Positions 44,776 through 55,847 of a stretch of DNA of 64,000 bases are shown here, one piece after another. This DNA is from Fusarium oxysporum f. sp. lycopersici 4287 (lineage: Eukaryota > Ascomycota > Sordariomycetes > Hypocreales > Nectriaceae). The notes under the pieces are model-generated. The model was given only the letters and a program-made list of their open reading frames with translations. It was not told the DNA's origin and ran no database searches. The stretch is from NCBI RefSeq assembly GCF_000149955.1, contig NC_030989.1, forward strand, positions 265,079 to 329,078, read 5' to 3'. Made by a program: the position numbers and the translations under genes. Position 1 is the stretch's first letter. Every line of letters starts with the position of its first letter.

Positions 44776-45032
44776 GTAAGCTTTTTGACCCGTTGGATGG
44801 TCGGCTGCTCGTCTATGGCTGTATATGCATAAAATAGCGAAATGATCAGGATGAGTTTTAGATAGAAAATAAATTAGTTTACTAATTTTGGACTTTTAAC
44901 TTTTCATTTCATGGCAGAATAATATTACCTGTATGGTTTCTTCCTTGCACATCTGAACAGAACCAAAGAACAGGAGGATTTAGGGCCACCATATCTGGAA
45001 TAAACAAGAAGACTATCTGAAATCATTCCACG

Positions 45033-45943
45033 CTACCATAGAAATTGTTGCTTGAAGTCTGCTGGTAGTTCAATCCCATGAGACGTGGTGTTATTTCGCA
45101 ACTTATTGGCTACATCTGCTGGTTCAGGAGCTTGTATGATGTCTACCGATGCAATCTCCATAGGTGCCTGGGATATTGGGTCTTGGTCGACTGCATGGCC
45201 ATGGCAAGGACTTTCAACCGACAGATCATCCCCAGTACCGACGTGGCTCTGAATATCAGCCTCGGGCTGATGATTGATATTGTCAGAAGGTTTCACTGCT
45301 TGTGATAGTTCCGGCATCTCCTCATTCGGCTGATTTTCAACCCGATCTTGCACAACAGAGTTCGTTGTGACTTGCTCAATCCACCGCTCAACGTTATCAG
45401 CTGTCCGGAGGGGGAAGCGCTCCCAATGATCCATCAGCGCTAGCATTTTCTGTTCGCCTATGCCTGATGAGTTGTGCTCGGCGATTTGCCTGTTGACTAA
45501 GTCTTGGGCGTCGTCATTGAAGGCACGAGCTAATAAGTCCTTGTCATTTGTTGAATGTAGGAGCCGTATCAAAACCAGTTCAGTCTCCCGAAGCCGCGTT
45601 TCCAATGCTTTCGTATACCCCTTGGGCGGACCCCTGGATGCCATAAGTATTTGCTATTCATGGCATGTGAATATAGGCCTTACCGTTTCAAGACTGTTGG
45701 CCAAGTACACTGGGAGCCGAAGCTTCGACATCTTGAGCATGCTGGCCTTCTAACATAAGCACTTGGTCCATTGACGCAGCAACTTGTTACCATACCTGAT
45801 CCCATCGCACTGCATGAAAGTCGTTCGTGTGAGCAATTTGGACAGTTTTTTGGAATATTTATGATCTGTGTAGGGTTTTGTTTTACCTTTTGCTTTCGTG
45901 ATCGGCAAATATTGCATGCTGCACGGCCTCGGGCTGGCGGCAT
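45033..45943 (-). CDS. Short Zn2Cys6 regulator
   Basis: Four exons (45943-45887, 45809-45796, 45749-45684, 45633-45033) give about 245 residues. The zinc cluster is spread over three exons: AACNICRSRKQK, then a 14-nt exon supplying CDGIR, then PACSRCRSFGSQCTWP. Splicing restores C-x2-C-x6-C...C-x2-C-x6-C. The following RGPPKGYTKALETRLRETELVL is the usual linker and dimerisation helix. The acceptor of exon 3 is a tandem TAG/AAG, so one Arg may be included or skipped. There is no middle homology region; the protein ends in DFKQQFLW, which looks like a natural C-terminus. It sits downstream of, and on the same strand as, the larger regulator at 46283. Confidence 0.7.
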
Positions 45944-46282
45944 CGTTGCTATATAATTTCGCCGACTGTTGGCTAAATCACCAGAAATAGAAATAGCAGT
46001 AACTGTTTATGCGACTGGGCCGTCGGTAAAAATTAATAACTGGACGAGTGGAGAGGAGGCCGGGTTTATGGAGTGGCGAATGACATGAGGCATTAAACTA
46101 TATGACTCTGATGCAACGGCTAAAACTTTTGCCGATGGACCAGCAAGAATTGTACTAGTAGCAATGTATATTACTATCAGTATTTCTATCCTTTGGTTTA
46201 TCATAATAACCTGAATATTTCATATAATTAATTAAAACTAGTTTACTCTCCCTATTTTTGAGTCTCATTTGTATTGAATTGG

Positions 46283-48548
46283 TTAGAAAAATGCATTATC
46301 CCAGGTTGGATCATCCTGATTAATACCTCCCAGCAGTGATTCCCAAGTAACGCCAGCCAGCAGGTCAGGCATCCCACTCTCCCAATTACTTAGTCTGCCT
46401 GGATCACCAACAGATTGGAACTCATCTTCAATGGCCGTGCCCGTAGCATTAAAAGTTCCAAAGCTGTATCCCAGTGGTTCGTCCGCGGACGCGCTGACGA
46501 TATTGGTGGATATTTGATTAGAAGGCTGTCCAGATCCATCGTTGTTTTTATTTGACCTGGAACGCGATTCCGGATCTGGCCTTGCTCTTTTCCTGGGACG
46601 AGTTTCAGAGTTCACAGTAGAACATACTGAGTCCCTGCCTACGGGGTCTTGAACAGAGGGTGGATGTACAGAATTGGATGTAGAATCCAAGATATCAAAC
46701 GCCGGTCTCTTTGCAGTATGCTCCATCTCCTGGAAAGCTTCTGTAAGATCCGAGAGAACAGCGTGGCAATTCTTTGCAAGCTTCCATCGCTCGGACATAT
46801 AAAGCAGGGCCTCAAGGCACATAGCAATCTCCCTTCAGTTTGTCAGTAAATGCGTCTAAAGTTCCGTAGTAGTGCACTGGTTAGGTTGTTACGGGACCTT
46901 GTACGACAGGTAAGGACACATTTAATCAGGGATCATGATAATTCACAGTTTTCTCTCACCTCTTGCCTTTCTCCACCGAGTAGAGCCGCAGTTGGCATGC
47001 AAAGGCCAACACGATGCCGGCCATCCATGTGACGGAGAGATAGCCCGGCCAGAACAGAGCATACCCTGCATTGTGCTGCTTGTTTATAATTTTAATTATC
47101 TCTCGCGCTTCGCTGATGCAGATTTGGATCGCGGACTGGAACTCTGGGGTAGATGGCTCTAGAGATAGCCTAGGGCGATGAATTAAAAGTACTAATTGAC
47201 TGTGGAGCAGGATGAAGTGTGCCGATTCATTGAAAGTTTGAGTTTGGTTTCCGTCAGTACTAGCATTAGATGAGGGATCAAATTCTTGTAGAGATGAAGG
47301 CAGTGCATTCCACAATGCGTTGATGTCTGTTTGAAGTGAGAGAATTGACCCGCTGTCGATGGATCGAATATGAAGTGATTTGTGGAAGAGTTCCAGGGCA
47401 CGACCAAGAAGACGCGAGTATTGGACCTGAAAGGATAAACTTGAATGACGATGATGCTTCTGACTAGAGTTGTCCTCGCTTGTTGCCCTGCCTGAACCTG
47501 TTTCACTCCGTCTTGAGGAGATGGGAATATCCCTGAACTGGCTACTGGGCGAGTTCGCTGAGCGCTCAGAAAATGGCGAAGTAACGTCATTATGACTTGA
47601 AGGGACAGTGGGAAATAGCTGAGGGTGGTGAAGCTCAGGCCCATTCAACGGACAGACATCTATATCAGAGTCTTGGATTCCCAACGGATGCCCAAGAGCC
47701 TGGGAGAGATACCGATCAAAGACATAGATACACCAGAAAAGCCTCTTTCTAATATCACAATCATCCGCTGTAAGCTTTGCATAGCGGCAAGGACAACGAT
47801 GAAGACCTGCCAGAAAGACGGCTCGGGATAGAAGGCCACTGACAACCGCAGCTGCACGGAGAGACATGCGAGCGACCAGGAGCAGACCAGCCGCAAAAAG
47901 GGCTTGGATAGAAACAAGATCTCCCTTGACTGCAAGGCCAGGAAGATAAGAGAGCACGTCGGTAGGCTTTTGGATCTCGGATGCTACTGGGAGTTGACTG
48001 CTGTCATGCAGGCTTGCGAGATTGAAGATGCACTGCAGGATGAGGGCTCTTGAAAGTGTGATTGGGACCCTTGGCGTGATGGGCTCTGAAGCTGCACCGT
48101 GTTGATCAAAAGAACTATACAGATCCTCCATGTTCTTAAGGATAGTTGGACCGTGCAAAAAGGGAAAGAAGCGATGCCATGTCTGGAAATACGTCATGAA
48201 AAGCTGCTTTGCAACTTCCGGCTGAGGCGGTCTGCCGAGCCCAGCAGGTATTCCAGGGCCATAGCAAAACGAAGACGGTAGTAGAGAGGCATCTGTAGAA
48301 GACTCGTTGGTTCTTTGCTGCTCATCCTCACCGTCAGCAACGATGCATTCCTCAGGAGTCGGGTGCGTCGTATCGAGAAGACGAGACGACAGCCGCGTGT
48401 TGGCATTTATGAAGGCTCGTCGGACTGTGTTTACAAAGTAGATGCCACTGGAGCTGCCGATGAATTGACTTTTGCCCTTCTCCAGCGTGCGCAGGGAGCC
48501 CCTTTCCTGGACAGCTTGTGGCAAGGCGGGTGTATCAATGCGCGACAT
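46283..48548 (-). CDS. Fungal-specific transcription factor (MHR) lacking a clear zinc cluster
   Basis: Two exons (48548-46960 and 46832-46283), joined over a 127-nt intron, give 712 residues. The start region SRIDTPALPQAVQERGSL runs into GKSQFIGSSSGIYFVNTVR, a conserved entry to the fungal_trans domain. Further blocks are LFMTYFQTWHRFFPFLHGPT and RLFWCIYVFDRYLSQALGHP. The C-terminus carries a basic segment (RPRKRARPDPESRSRS) that may be a nuclear signal. Homologues carry a Zn2Cys6 cluster just upstream, but here a stop lies immediately before the ATG. CTACRA appears only in another frame (about 48550-48610). The cluster is either lost, frameshifted, or encoded through a junction I could not resolve. 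Confidence 0.72.
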
Positions 48549-48988
48549 GCCGTACAAGGGCTAGCTGCGGAGGCTCCTGCAAGTCGTTGCGAGTTACTGT
48601 ATGGACAGGTCATCTTTCGCGAGTGCAGACTCCACGATTGGTAACGGGTCCGGTGAACACCTCAAGCCTGGCGGATCAGTGTTGATCCGCAATACCCCAC
48701 TGCGCTAACATCGCGATGACGGTGACCGGCTAAAATTCCCGGTTTTCTCTCTCTGACTGTTGTTCACATTTGCTTACTGCCCAGCCCATGTATTTCAAAG
48801 CTTATACATAGTATTAATTCCAATCTTTTAACTTAGTAGTCCTATTATATATATTCCAGTGACGTTGTTTATTATTCCTTTATTCATAGATACTTTTTAT
48901 AATTCTGTAGCTTAAGTATAAGCCAAGAGTATCGGGCCTTCTGTAAGTCAAGATATACACGTTGGATCCATCGCCATCGGCCTTATAT
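48549..48988. other. Spacer between two minus-strand genes
   Basis: The first 100 bp contain the possible zinc-cluster remnant of the upstream regulator in another frame. From about 48780 to 48930 the DNA is AT-rich. No further gene is seen. Confidence 0.3.
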
Positions 48989-50493
48989 CTAAGATGGCCT
49001 CTTGAAGTGCACCTTCAGCTCCTCCCAGCTATGCTTATTATAATCCGGCTGCACCTTCTTACACGTCTCCAAACCCCAATCCGTAATCCCCAGCATCAAA
49101 CTACTCTCAAACATAAACGCCATGCTCCCCTCCCCCACCTTAACAGGCTTCAACTCAGCATTGCTCGCCCTCTCGTAAGAATCAGCATCCGGACCATGAG
49201 CACTCATGATGTTGTGCAGACTAGCACCCGCGGGCTGAAATCCACCGCCGGTCTTAGCATCGTACTGGCCGCAGATTAACCCCATGAACTCGGACATGGT
49301 GTTGCGGTGGTACCAGGGCGGGCGGAATGTGTCTTCCTGCACGAGCCAGCGAGGGGGGAAGATCACAAAGTCGGCGATGGCGGTGCCGGGATGGTCGGAG
49401 GGGCCGGTTAGGACGGTGAAGATGGAGGGGTCCGGGTGGTCGAAGGATGTGCTGCCGATTACGGAGAAGCGGCCTAGGTCGTATTTGTAGGGGTAGACTG
49501 TAACTGTCAGCAGATACTCTCAACATGCGTAGAATTATGTCTGTAACCCACATCTGTAAAGGTTAGCTTTGAACCGTTAATACTGGATAGGGATACTCAC
49601 TTTCCATGCCAAGCAACAACATCGAACGGCGTGACAATGATCAATTCCTTGTTCGACTCCTTCATTGTTTTGAAACTGCTATCGTGTCCCCAGGGCCATT
49701 CTGTCTGGTCCAAAATGTCGGGTCGAAGTTGCAAATCCTCGGGGCTGGCCAGTCGATCCATTGTTGACGATACACCGGCAGTTGAAAGTGCCCCTGATAC
49801 AACTCAAGGATATACCCTCTCACTGGTCCCTCAGGCAGCGTAACCCTATATCTCACTCCCCTAGGAATAATAGCAATCTCATTTGGTCTCACAAGCAATC
49901 GTCCCAGCTCAGTCTGAATATCCAAAACTCCATGCTGCGCAACAATAAGCATCTCACCATCAGACGAGTACAGAGCTGTGTTGGCGTCCATGTCCCTCCC
50001 CGCGGCGAAAACGTAGATTCCAAGACCGGATTTAACAGTGGGATCACCTGCGCCAGAGACAAGCTTTAGACCACGAACCCAATCGACGTTTTCATCGATG
50101 TCGAAAGGATCCCACCGGAGTTGCTGGGGCTCATAGTTTAGTTTTGCTTTGAGAATTGGGGATGAAGGATCACTAAAGCGTTTGTAGGTTGAGTGTGAGG
50201 CAGAGGGAAGAATACGGTACAGCCATGTTTGACGGTTCTCATGGCGGGGAGCTGTGAAGGCTGTGCCGGAGAGCTTCTCGGCGTACAGGCCGTAGGGGGG
50301 CTTTTGAGGGGAGTTGGCGCCTATCGGCAGTGCTCCCTTGATAGACTCAGATCTAGTTCCATTAGTCACTATTCATATTCAAGGTGAAGTGTTGAGACTT
50401 ACTCGTGGAATGAATCGAAGCCATTGAGGTTAGACAGACTTCACAAACCGTACAGAAATTGGGTGGCGGGCGGTTGGGAAGAGAGCAGAGAAA
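48989..50493 (-). CDS. hmgA: Homogentisate 1,2-dioxygenase, with frameshift; 5' end in gap
   Basis: Opens the aromatic ring of homogentisate to maleylacetoacetate using Fe(II), in phenylalanine, tyrosine and phenylacetate breakdown. Recognisable blocks from the N-terminus are [10 protein letters not shown] (across an intron at about 50400-50355), [34 protein letters not shown] and [20 protein letters not shown]. The C-terminus has [20 protein letters not shown] and [12 protein letters not shown], including iron-ligand His/Glu. At about 49690-49696 one base appears missing: translation reads NGPGDT and soon stops. Adding one base gives the expected NGPWGHDSS and the frame through [11 protein letters not shown]. 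The next junction (49593 to about 49502) does not close in phase with any splice choice I tried. The start codon is not visible before the N run. Confidence 0.85.
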
Positions 50494-51046
50494 NNNNNNN
50501 NNNNNNNNNNNNNNNNNNNNNNNNNNNNNNNNNNNNNNNNNNNNNNNNNNNNNNNNNNNNNNNNNNNNNNNNNNNNNNNNNNNNNNNNNNNNNNNNNNNN
50601 NNNNNNNNNNNNNNNNNNNNNNNNNNNNNNNNNNNNNNNNNNNNNNNNNNNNNNNNNNNNNNNNNNNNNNNNNNNNNNNNNNNNNNNNNNNNNNNNNNNN
50701 NNNNNNNNNNNNNNNNNNNNNNNNNNNNNNNNNNNNNNNNNNNNNNNNNNNNNNNNNNNNNNNNNNNNNNNNNNNNNNNNNNNNNNNNNNNNNNNNNNNN
50801 NNNNNNNNNNNNNNNNNNNNNNNNNNNNNNNNNNNNNNNNNNNNNNNNNNNNNNNNNNNNNNNNNNNNNNNNNNNNNNNNNNNNNNNNNNNNNNNNNNNN
50901 NNNNNNNNNNNNNNNNNNNNNNNNNNNNNNNNNNNNNNNNNNNNNNNNNNNNNNNNNNNNNNNNNNNNNNNNNNNNNNNNNNNNNNNNNNNNNNNNNNNN
51001 NNNNNNNNNNNNNNNNNNNNNNNNNNNNNNNNNNNNNNNNNNNNNN
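50494..51046. other. Assembly gap (553 N)
   Basis: A run of N separates homogentisate dioxygenase (minus) and fumarylacetoacetase (plus). It must contain both 5' ends and their shared divergent promoter. The flanking sequence also carries apparent single-base deletions on both sides, so local sequence quality is doubtful. Confidence 0.99.
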
Positions 51047-52266
51047 CAAGTTCTTGTCTATCATCATTGTTCAAAAAAATAGTTCTTCCAACAAGCAGAC
51101 GTTTTCTCCGCTCAACCAAGAGGTCTTTTCTCAAAAGCCCCCCACGACTTTTCTGGTCTTGGAAGAACTGTGCACAGAGCTCTACGCGCTTTCTCCAAGA
51201 GGTGTCCGTCAAGAGACCCCGTATCCCGAGATCCTCAAGAGTAAAGGGTGCCCGCGAAAACACACGCTCATTTCAAATGAGGAGGTTCAGTGTCTTCTGC
51301 CGCTTAGCATTTGCGACTATACTGATTTCTTCGCTGGTCGCAACCACGCGCACACCGTGGGAACGCTCTTCCGCGGCGCCGCAAACGCTCTGCAGCCAAA
51401 CTACAACCATCTCCCCGTTGCATACCACGGCCGCGCAAGTTCCGTCGTGGTATCAGGAACACCTCTCCACCGCCCCTGGGGCCAAGTCCTCCCTAACCCT
51501 CAAGCCAAAGAGCCCGTGTTCCAACCCTGTGCCCGACTCGATATCGAGTTGGAGCTCGGTATGTTTATCAGCAAGGGAAATAAGCTCGGTGCTCCTGTTG
51601 ATGTGAATAATGCGGAGGAGCATATTTTCGGATATGTTCTTATGAATGATTGGAGTGCGAGGGATATTCAACAGTGGGAGTATGTTCCGCTGGGGCCGTT
51701 TAATGCCAAGAATTTCGGGACGACGATCAGTCCGTGGGTTGTTTTGGCGGATGCGTTGGAGGGCTTTAGGGGGAGGGGATTGGAGAATGAGGTGCCCCCC
51801 AAGAAGTATCTTGATGAGAAGAGGGAGGACTCGATCCTTGATATCAACCTTGAGGTTTCTATTACCAGTAAGTTATCGCCCCCAAGACTGCCCAATAGAG
51901 TAATGCTGACTCAGAGAAGCCGCCAAGGGTAACAAGACGAAAATCACCCAAGTCTCATCCCAGAACCTCCTCTGGTCCTGGCCCCAGATGATCGCCCACC
52001 ATTCCGTGTCTGGGTGTAACTTGCGCACAGGAGATTTACTCGGTTCAGGAACGATTTCTGGCCTTGAGCCGGGAACACAGGGAAGTCTTCTTGAGCAGAC
52101 GATGGGCGGGAAGCAGTTTGTCAAGTTGGAGGGAGGAGAGGAGCGTAAGTTTATTCAGGACGGTGATAGTATTACTATTACCGGCTGGTCTGGTAATGCT
52201 GAGGATGGCCTTGTTGGGTTTGGAGAGTGTGAGGGTACGATTATTGCTGCTGTTCCTCGGGACTAG
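51047..52266 (+). CDS. fahA: Fumarylacetoacetase, 5' end in gap, apparent frameshifts
   Basis: Hydrolyses fumarylacetoacetate to fumarate and acetoacetate, the last step of the homogentisate route. From about 51210 the frame is clean: ETPYPEILKS, LLPLSICDYTDFFAG, NYNHLPVAYHGRASSVV, CARLDIELELGMFI and YVLMNDWSARDIQQWEYVPL. It joins over an intron (51868-51916) to GNKTKITQVSSQNLLWSW and TISGLEPGTQGSL. Metal-binding Asp/Glu residues (DYTDF, DIELELG, NDWSARD) are present. Between 51150 and 51210 family similarity jumps across three frames (GLGRTVHRALRAF, then LQEV, then RQETPYP). This suggests two missing bases near 51190-51194 and 51203-51206. It is divergent from homogentisate dioxygenase, as in other fungal clusters of this pathway. 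Confidence 0.86.
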
Positions 52267-52797
52267 AGAGTCATTAGGGGCTGCTAGCTTAAGTGCTTAT
52301 TTAGACTATAGAATCTGCAATTCTTATTCTCACATCATTTCATTTAAGTGGTTACACAACGTGATACATGGAAACTTTTGAATCTATCCTCTGATCTTCT
52401 TAGCAGATTGTTGTTGATCACGAAACCGGTGCTTGAGTCCCTTCGTATCCTCATAGCAAATGCGTCAGGTACAGGAATATTATGGCTTTCATATCTTGGA
52501 TCAGAACATGTCGGAATTTGAGGTAATCGTGATCAACCTTCACATGTCTTAGTAATTTCGCTCAAAAAACTATATCCACAAGACACTATCCGGACTAAGT
52601 GCCGGCATATACTTTTCTTCGTCGTATTCCTGCACAGCAGTGGAGCTCAAGATAGCTCCGGAATTGTCAGCTCAGGTTCCGAAGCAGGTACTTCATATAA
52701 ACCTCCGAACCTCCAAATACATTTCTGCATATCTATATCCGTACTTCCTTCTCTCCACTCCACCAACTCATTAGATCATCCTCGCCAAATATTCATC
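52267..52797. other. Intergenic region upstream of the Dabb gene
   Basis: No gene is seen. CT-rich leader sequence lies before 52798. Near 52658-52684 there are CTCCGGAATTG and GTTCCGAAG, similar to but not identical with the CTCGGAA boxes described elsewhere in the window. Confidence 0.3.
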
Positions 52798-53165
52798 ATG
52801 TCCGGCCAAATCACCCGCGTCACCCTCTTCAAGATCCCCAAGGCAGAAGATCAACAGCACCTCGTTGACCTCTACAAGCAAATGCCCCAGAAAGCCACAA
52901 AGGTAACTCCAACCCAATCGCTCGATCCCTCTCCTCTAACCCTTCACAGGACGGAAAGCCTTATATCGTGTCTGTTCAAGCTGGAAAAGCGAAAGCAGAC
53001 CAACGATCCCAAGGCTTCACAATCGTGGCTATCTCAACATTCGCATCTCAGGAGGACTTTAACTACTACGATACTCAATGCGCAGCGCATCTTGAGTTGA
53101 GGACTTTTGCAAAGAGTGTTAACGAGGGCGTTGCGATGATTTACTTTGAGAACGAGGTTCTATAG
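52798..53165 (+). CDS. Dabb (stress-responsive alpha/beta-barrel) domain protein
   Basis: A small dimeric ferredoxin-like fold protein of 106 residues in two exons (52798-52902, 52950-53165). It begins ITRVTLFKIPKAEDQQHLVDLY and, across the intron, reads KATKDGKPYIVSVQAGKAK. It then continues QGFTIVAISTFASQEDFNYY and ends AMIYFENEVL. Some Dabb proteins are enzymes or chaperones in aromatic metabolism, while many have no known role. It sits between fumarylacetoacetase and regulator B, so a link to aromatic catabolism is possible. Confidence 0.82.
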
Positions 53166-53180
53166 ATTAAAATAAGATTC

Positions 53181-55552
53181 TCATATTAAGCCTTGGAATC
53201 TCATGGATATATCCTTCCCTTGCTCTGCAGCCATAGCATACTCTCCCTCTTCGCTAAACGTACTTGGAACAGGATGTAAGAATTGTTGTCCTTCACCGAA
53301 CGCGTTGAAGAGATTTAGGAGGGATTCGCTCATTTGAAACATATCCGGTACTGAGTTTGCCACGTCTGCGTCGCCAAACATCATGTCGCCAAAGGAGAAA
53401 GACTCGTTTTCGGGCATTGCCATGGGGACTTGCTCTGCTGCATTGACTTCGACTTGCGGAGCATTCTGCTCGTTTGTCGGCCCGTTGTGCCCATTTTCAT
53501 CATCCTTTCGAGCCTCACCCTCTTCACCGTTTTGAGGGAAGCCGAAAGTGTTCATTCGGGGAATCATACCGCGAATGCTCTTCCAAAGTCTTTTGCTGAC
53601 AATGTTGTGCCGTGATAATCCTCTGACTAGTTCAACGCCGTCTGAGAAGGTGCGTTTGCATGGCACGGAGAATATATCTGGGGCGTGACAGACTGCTAGG
53701 AAGATGACTGCCAAAGCACTTAGCAGGAAGTAGTTGAAGACATTCTGCTGTCGTTTGTAGATATCCGTCGTAGCGTGAAGATGGACCAAGACTTGAATGG
53801 TATCCTGCGCTATATCGACTACCAACCATGCGTTCTGCGGGTTTGCAGCTATGCTAGCTGTACTCATCAGATGATGCCGATAAATCAGGATACGGGCGTA
53901 ATTGCCACGGAGGTACAATAGAGCACGGAGGCGATGTGGCAGTCGAGGTTGAGCTCGTGGTGCAAGACCAAGACGAGGATGACGAAGTCGGAGATGAGGT
54001 GGAATAGAGTCCAACCAATCTTGAGTTTTCAGATCAAGAATAGCAGCTGTATCATCCGGAATGGTTTGTGAGGCAGATCCAAAGGGAGGAATAGCTTCCC
54101 AGATTTTAGAGCATAGCTGGCCATATCCAACCATGCATTGCAGATACAAATACTCTTCATCCTATTCTCATCAGTCTTGATCATTAATCCCCGTGAGTGA
54201 ACTTACGGGTTTCGGCAACTCTGGATCAACATCCTTATCGACCAGCGCAAACGATAGACTCGTTCCAAAACTCCATCGTCGATCAAGCACGTACACGCAC
54301 CAAAACACCCGTGTAGCTAGGCGGCGAGAATCAGTGTCTTTGAAGTTATCCAAAAGACTCCTTTTCCGATGAAGCCCCATTTCCAGAGCTTGGCGCGCAG
54401 CTATTCCGATAGAACGCCACGCTAATAGCTCCTCGCCTGCGTGGAAGTAGTATATACTCTACTATTGTCAGTGCACCCTTGCACGATAGTGTTGGATTGG
54501 ACGTACCAGCATTGCCAAAAGTTGAACTTCCTTCAAATCAACCTGCGGACTCAGAATGCTTGACACATTCGTCTGAACCGAGTCCACAATCGCCGTCGCC
54601 AACTCAAGCTTACTCGGCTCCTCCAACAATATCCCCGTCGATATCGCCACCTTTGCAATATCAATATCCTTACTACTCACCTTCCCCTCATCCTCAAACC
54701 CCAGCCCCCCACCACGAATCGCCTGCAATATCTCTTTCGACTGCGCGATATACTCCGCAATATCAATAAACGGATACACAGATTCAACCTCCTCCTGGAA
54801 ATTAACAAGATACTTTGTGATATCACTCGCCGTGCAGCAGTGCCAGAAACTTAGGTCGTTGATAGAGTCTAGGACTGGTTCAATAGGAGATTGGGCGCCG
54901 CTGGGGGGCATTGAGTCGAATTTGGGCACGCCCATGCGGTTTAGCGAGCGTTCGCTGACGAGGATACCGAATGCTGAACGCGTTGGACCGACGAACTGGG
55001 GCTGTTTGGGCATTTCGCCGCGGTGGGTGCTGGCGGGAGAGTGGGTTACTATGTTGTGGGATGATACGGTTGATGCATCTTGGGGATGGCTTTGGTGTTG
55101 GCTCTGGTTCTGGTCTTTGAGTTCCCGGACGACGCCGACAAGATCTGACATTTGTTGACGAAGCTCTGATAATTGATGGTTCAGAGCTTGAATATTTTGA
55201 TTGCTGCTAACTTGTCAGCTTATTCCTTCAATTCAGTGGATTACTTACTCATCGGGTTTCTCTTTGGTAGCTTGTGTGCTGGTCGCGAACGTACACGTCA
55301 AGCCACCGGCGATACATCTCTCACACGTGTTATCCTCTGAGGGAATACACTTGAGTTTCTTTTTCTTACAATCATCACTACCCCAACCCAAGTCAACACT
55401 CCTTCACTCTCATCAATCACCATATGTTAAACTCACCAAGCAACAGAGGTATATTTGCCCCTCTTACTCCTTGGAGCAGGTGTATCAGCAACACTCTCAG
55501 CATCGGCCGAGTTCCGCTTTTTCGGCTTTAGTACCGGGTGCTCTTCAGACAT
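53181..55552 (-). CDS. Zn2Cys6 transcription factor with fungal_trans domain (regulator B)
   Basis: Five exons (55552-55437, 55377-55249, 55203-54507, 54458-54207, 54161-53181) give 724 residues. The zinc cluster forms over intron 1: VACDDCKKKKLKC, then TCERC and GGLTCTF. A coiled coil (QNIQALNHQLSELRQQMSDL) follows. The middle homology region contains LGxHRKRSLL, RVFWCVYVLDRRWSFGTSLS and LQCMVGYGQLCSKIWEAIPP. Regulator A at 3092-5410 shares these blocks and the same five-exon layout. B lies between the homogentisate genes and the CYP504-like P450 and shares a divergent promoter with the latter, so it is a good candidate regulator of phenylacetate/homogentisate use. Confidence 0.86.
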
Positions 55553-55639
55553 GACGACAAGAACGCTGTAAACAATTTCCGAGAGGACAAGAATCGACTG
55601 AGGGGTCTTGGATTGGAAATCCCTGGTTAAAGAGGGTTT

Positions 55640-55671
55640 CTCGGAAATCTTCCGAGTTTTCCGAGTCGGAA
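55640..55671. promoter_or_regulatory. Cluster of CTCGGAA/TTCCGAG boxes in the regulator B / P450 promoter
   Basis: CTCGGAA occurs at 55640-55646, TTCCGAG at 55650-55656 and 55659-55665, and GTCGGAA at 55665-55671. All lie in the 295-bp divergent promoter between regulator B and the P450. The same 7-mer appears three times at 744-776. The arrangement of inverted CGG cores suits a dimeric Zn2Cys6 protein; autoregulation by B is an inference. Confidence 0.5.
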
Positions 55672-55847
55672 GACTAAGGTTTGCGGGGTTGGACGAGCTA
55701 GAGAGCTTCTGGACTGTGGGGTTACACTTGGCGTATTTTCGTGTTGTGGAGGGTAGGTATTGACTTTGAAGTGGTATATAGAGCTGAAAGAAATCCGTGT
55801 TCGAAAATTCTTACTCCCTTAGCAATCGAATTCATCAAGTCTTCATC

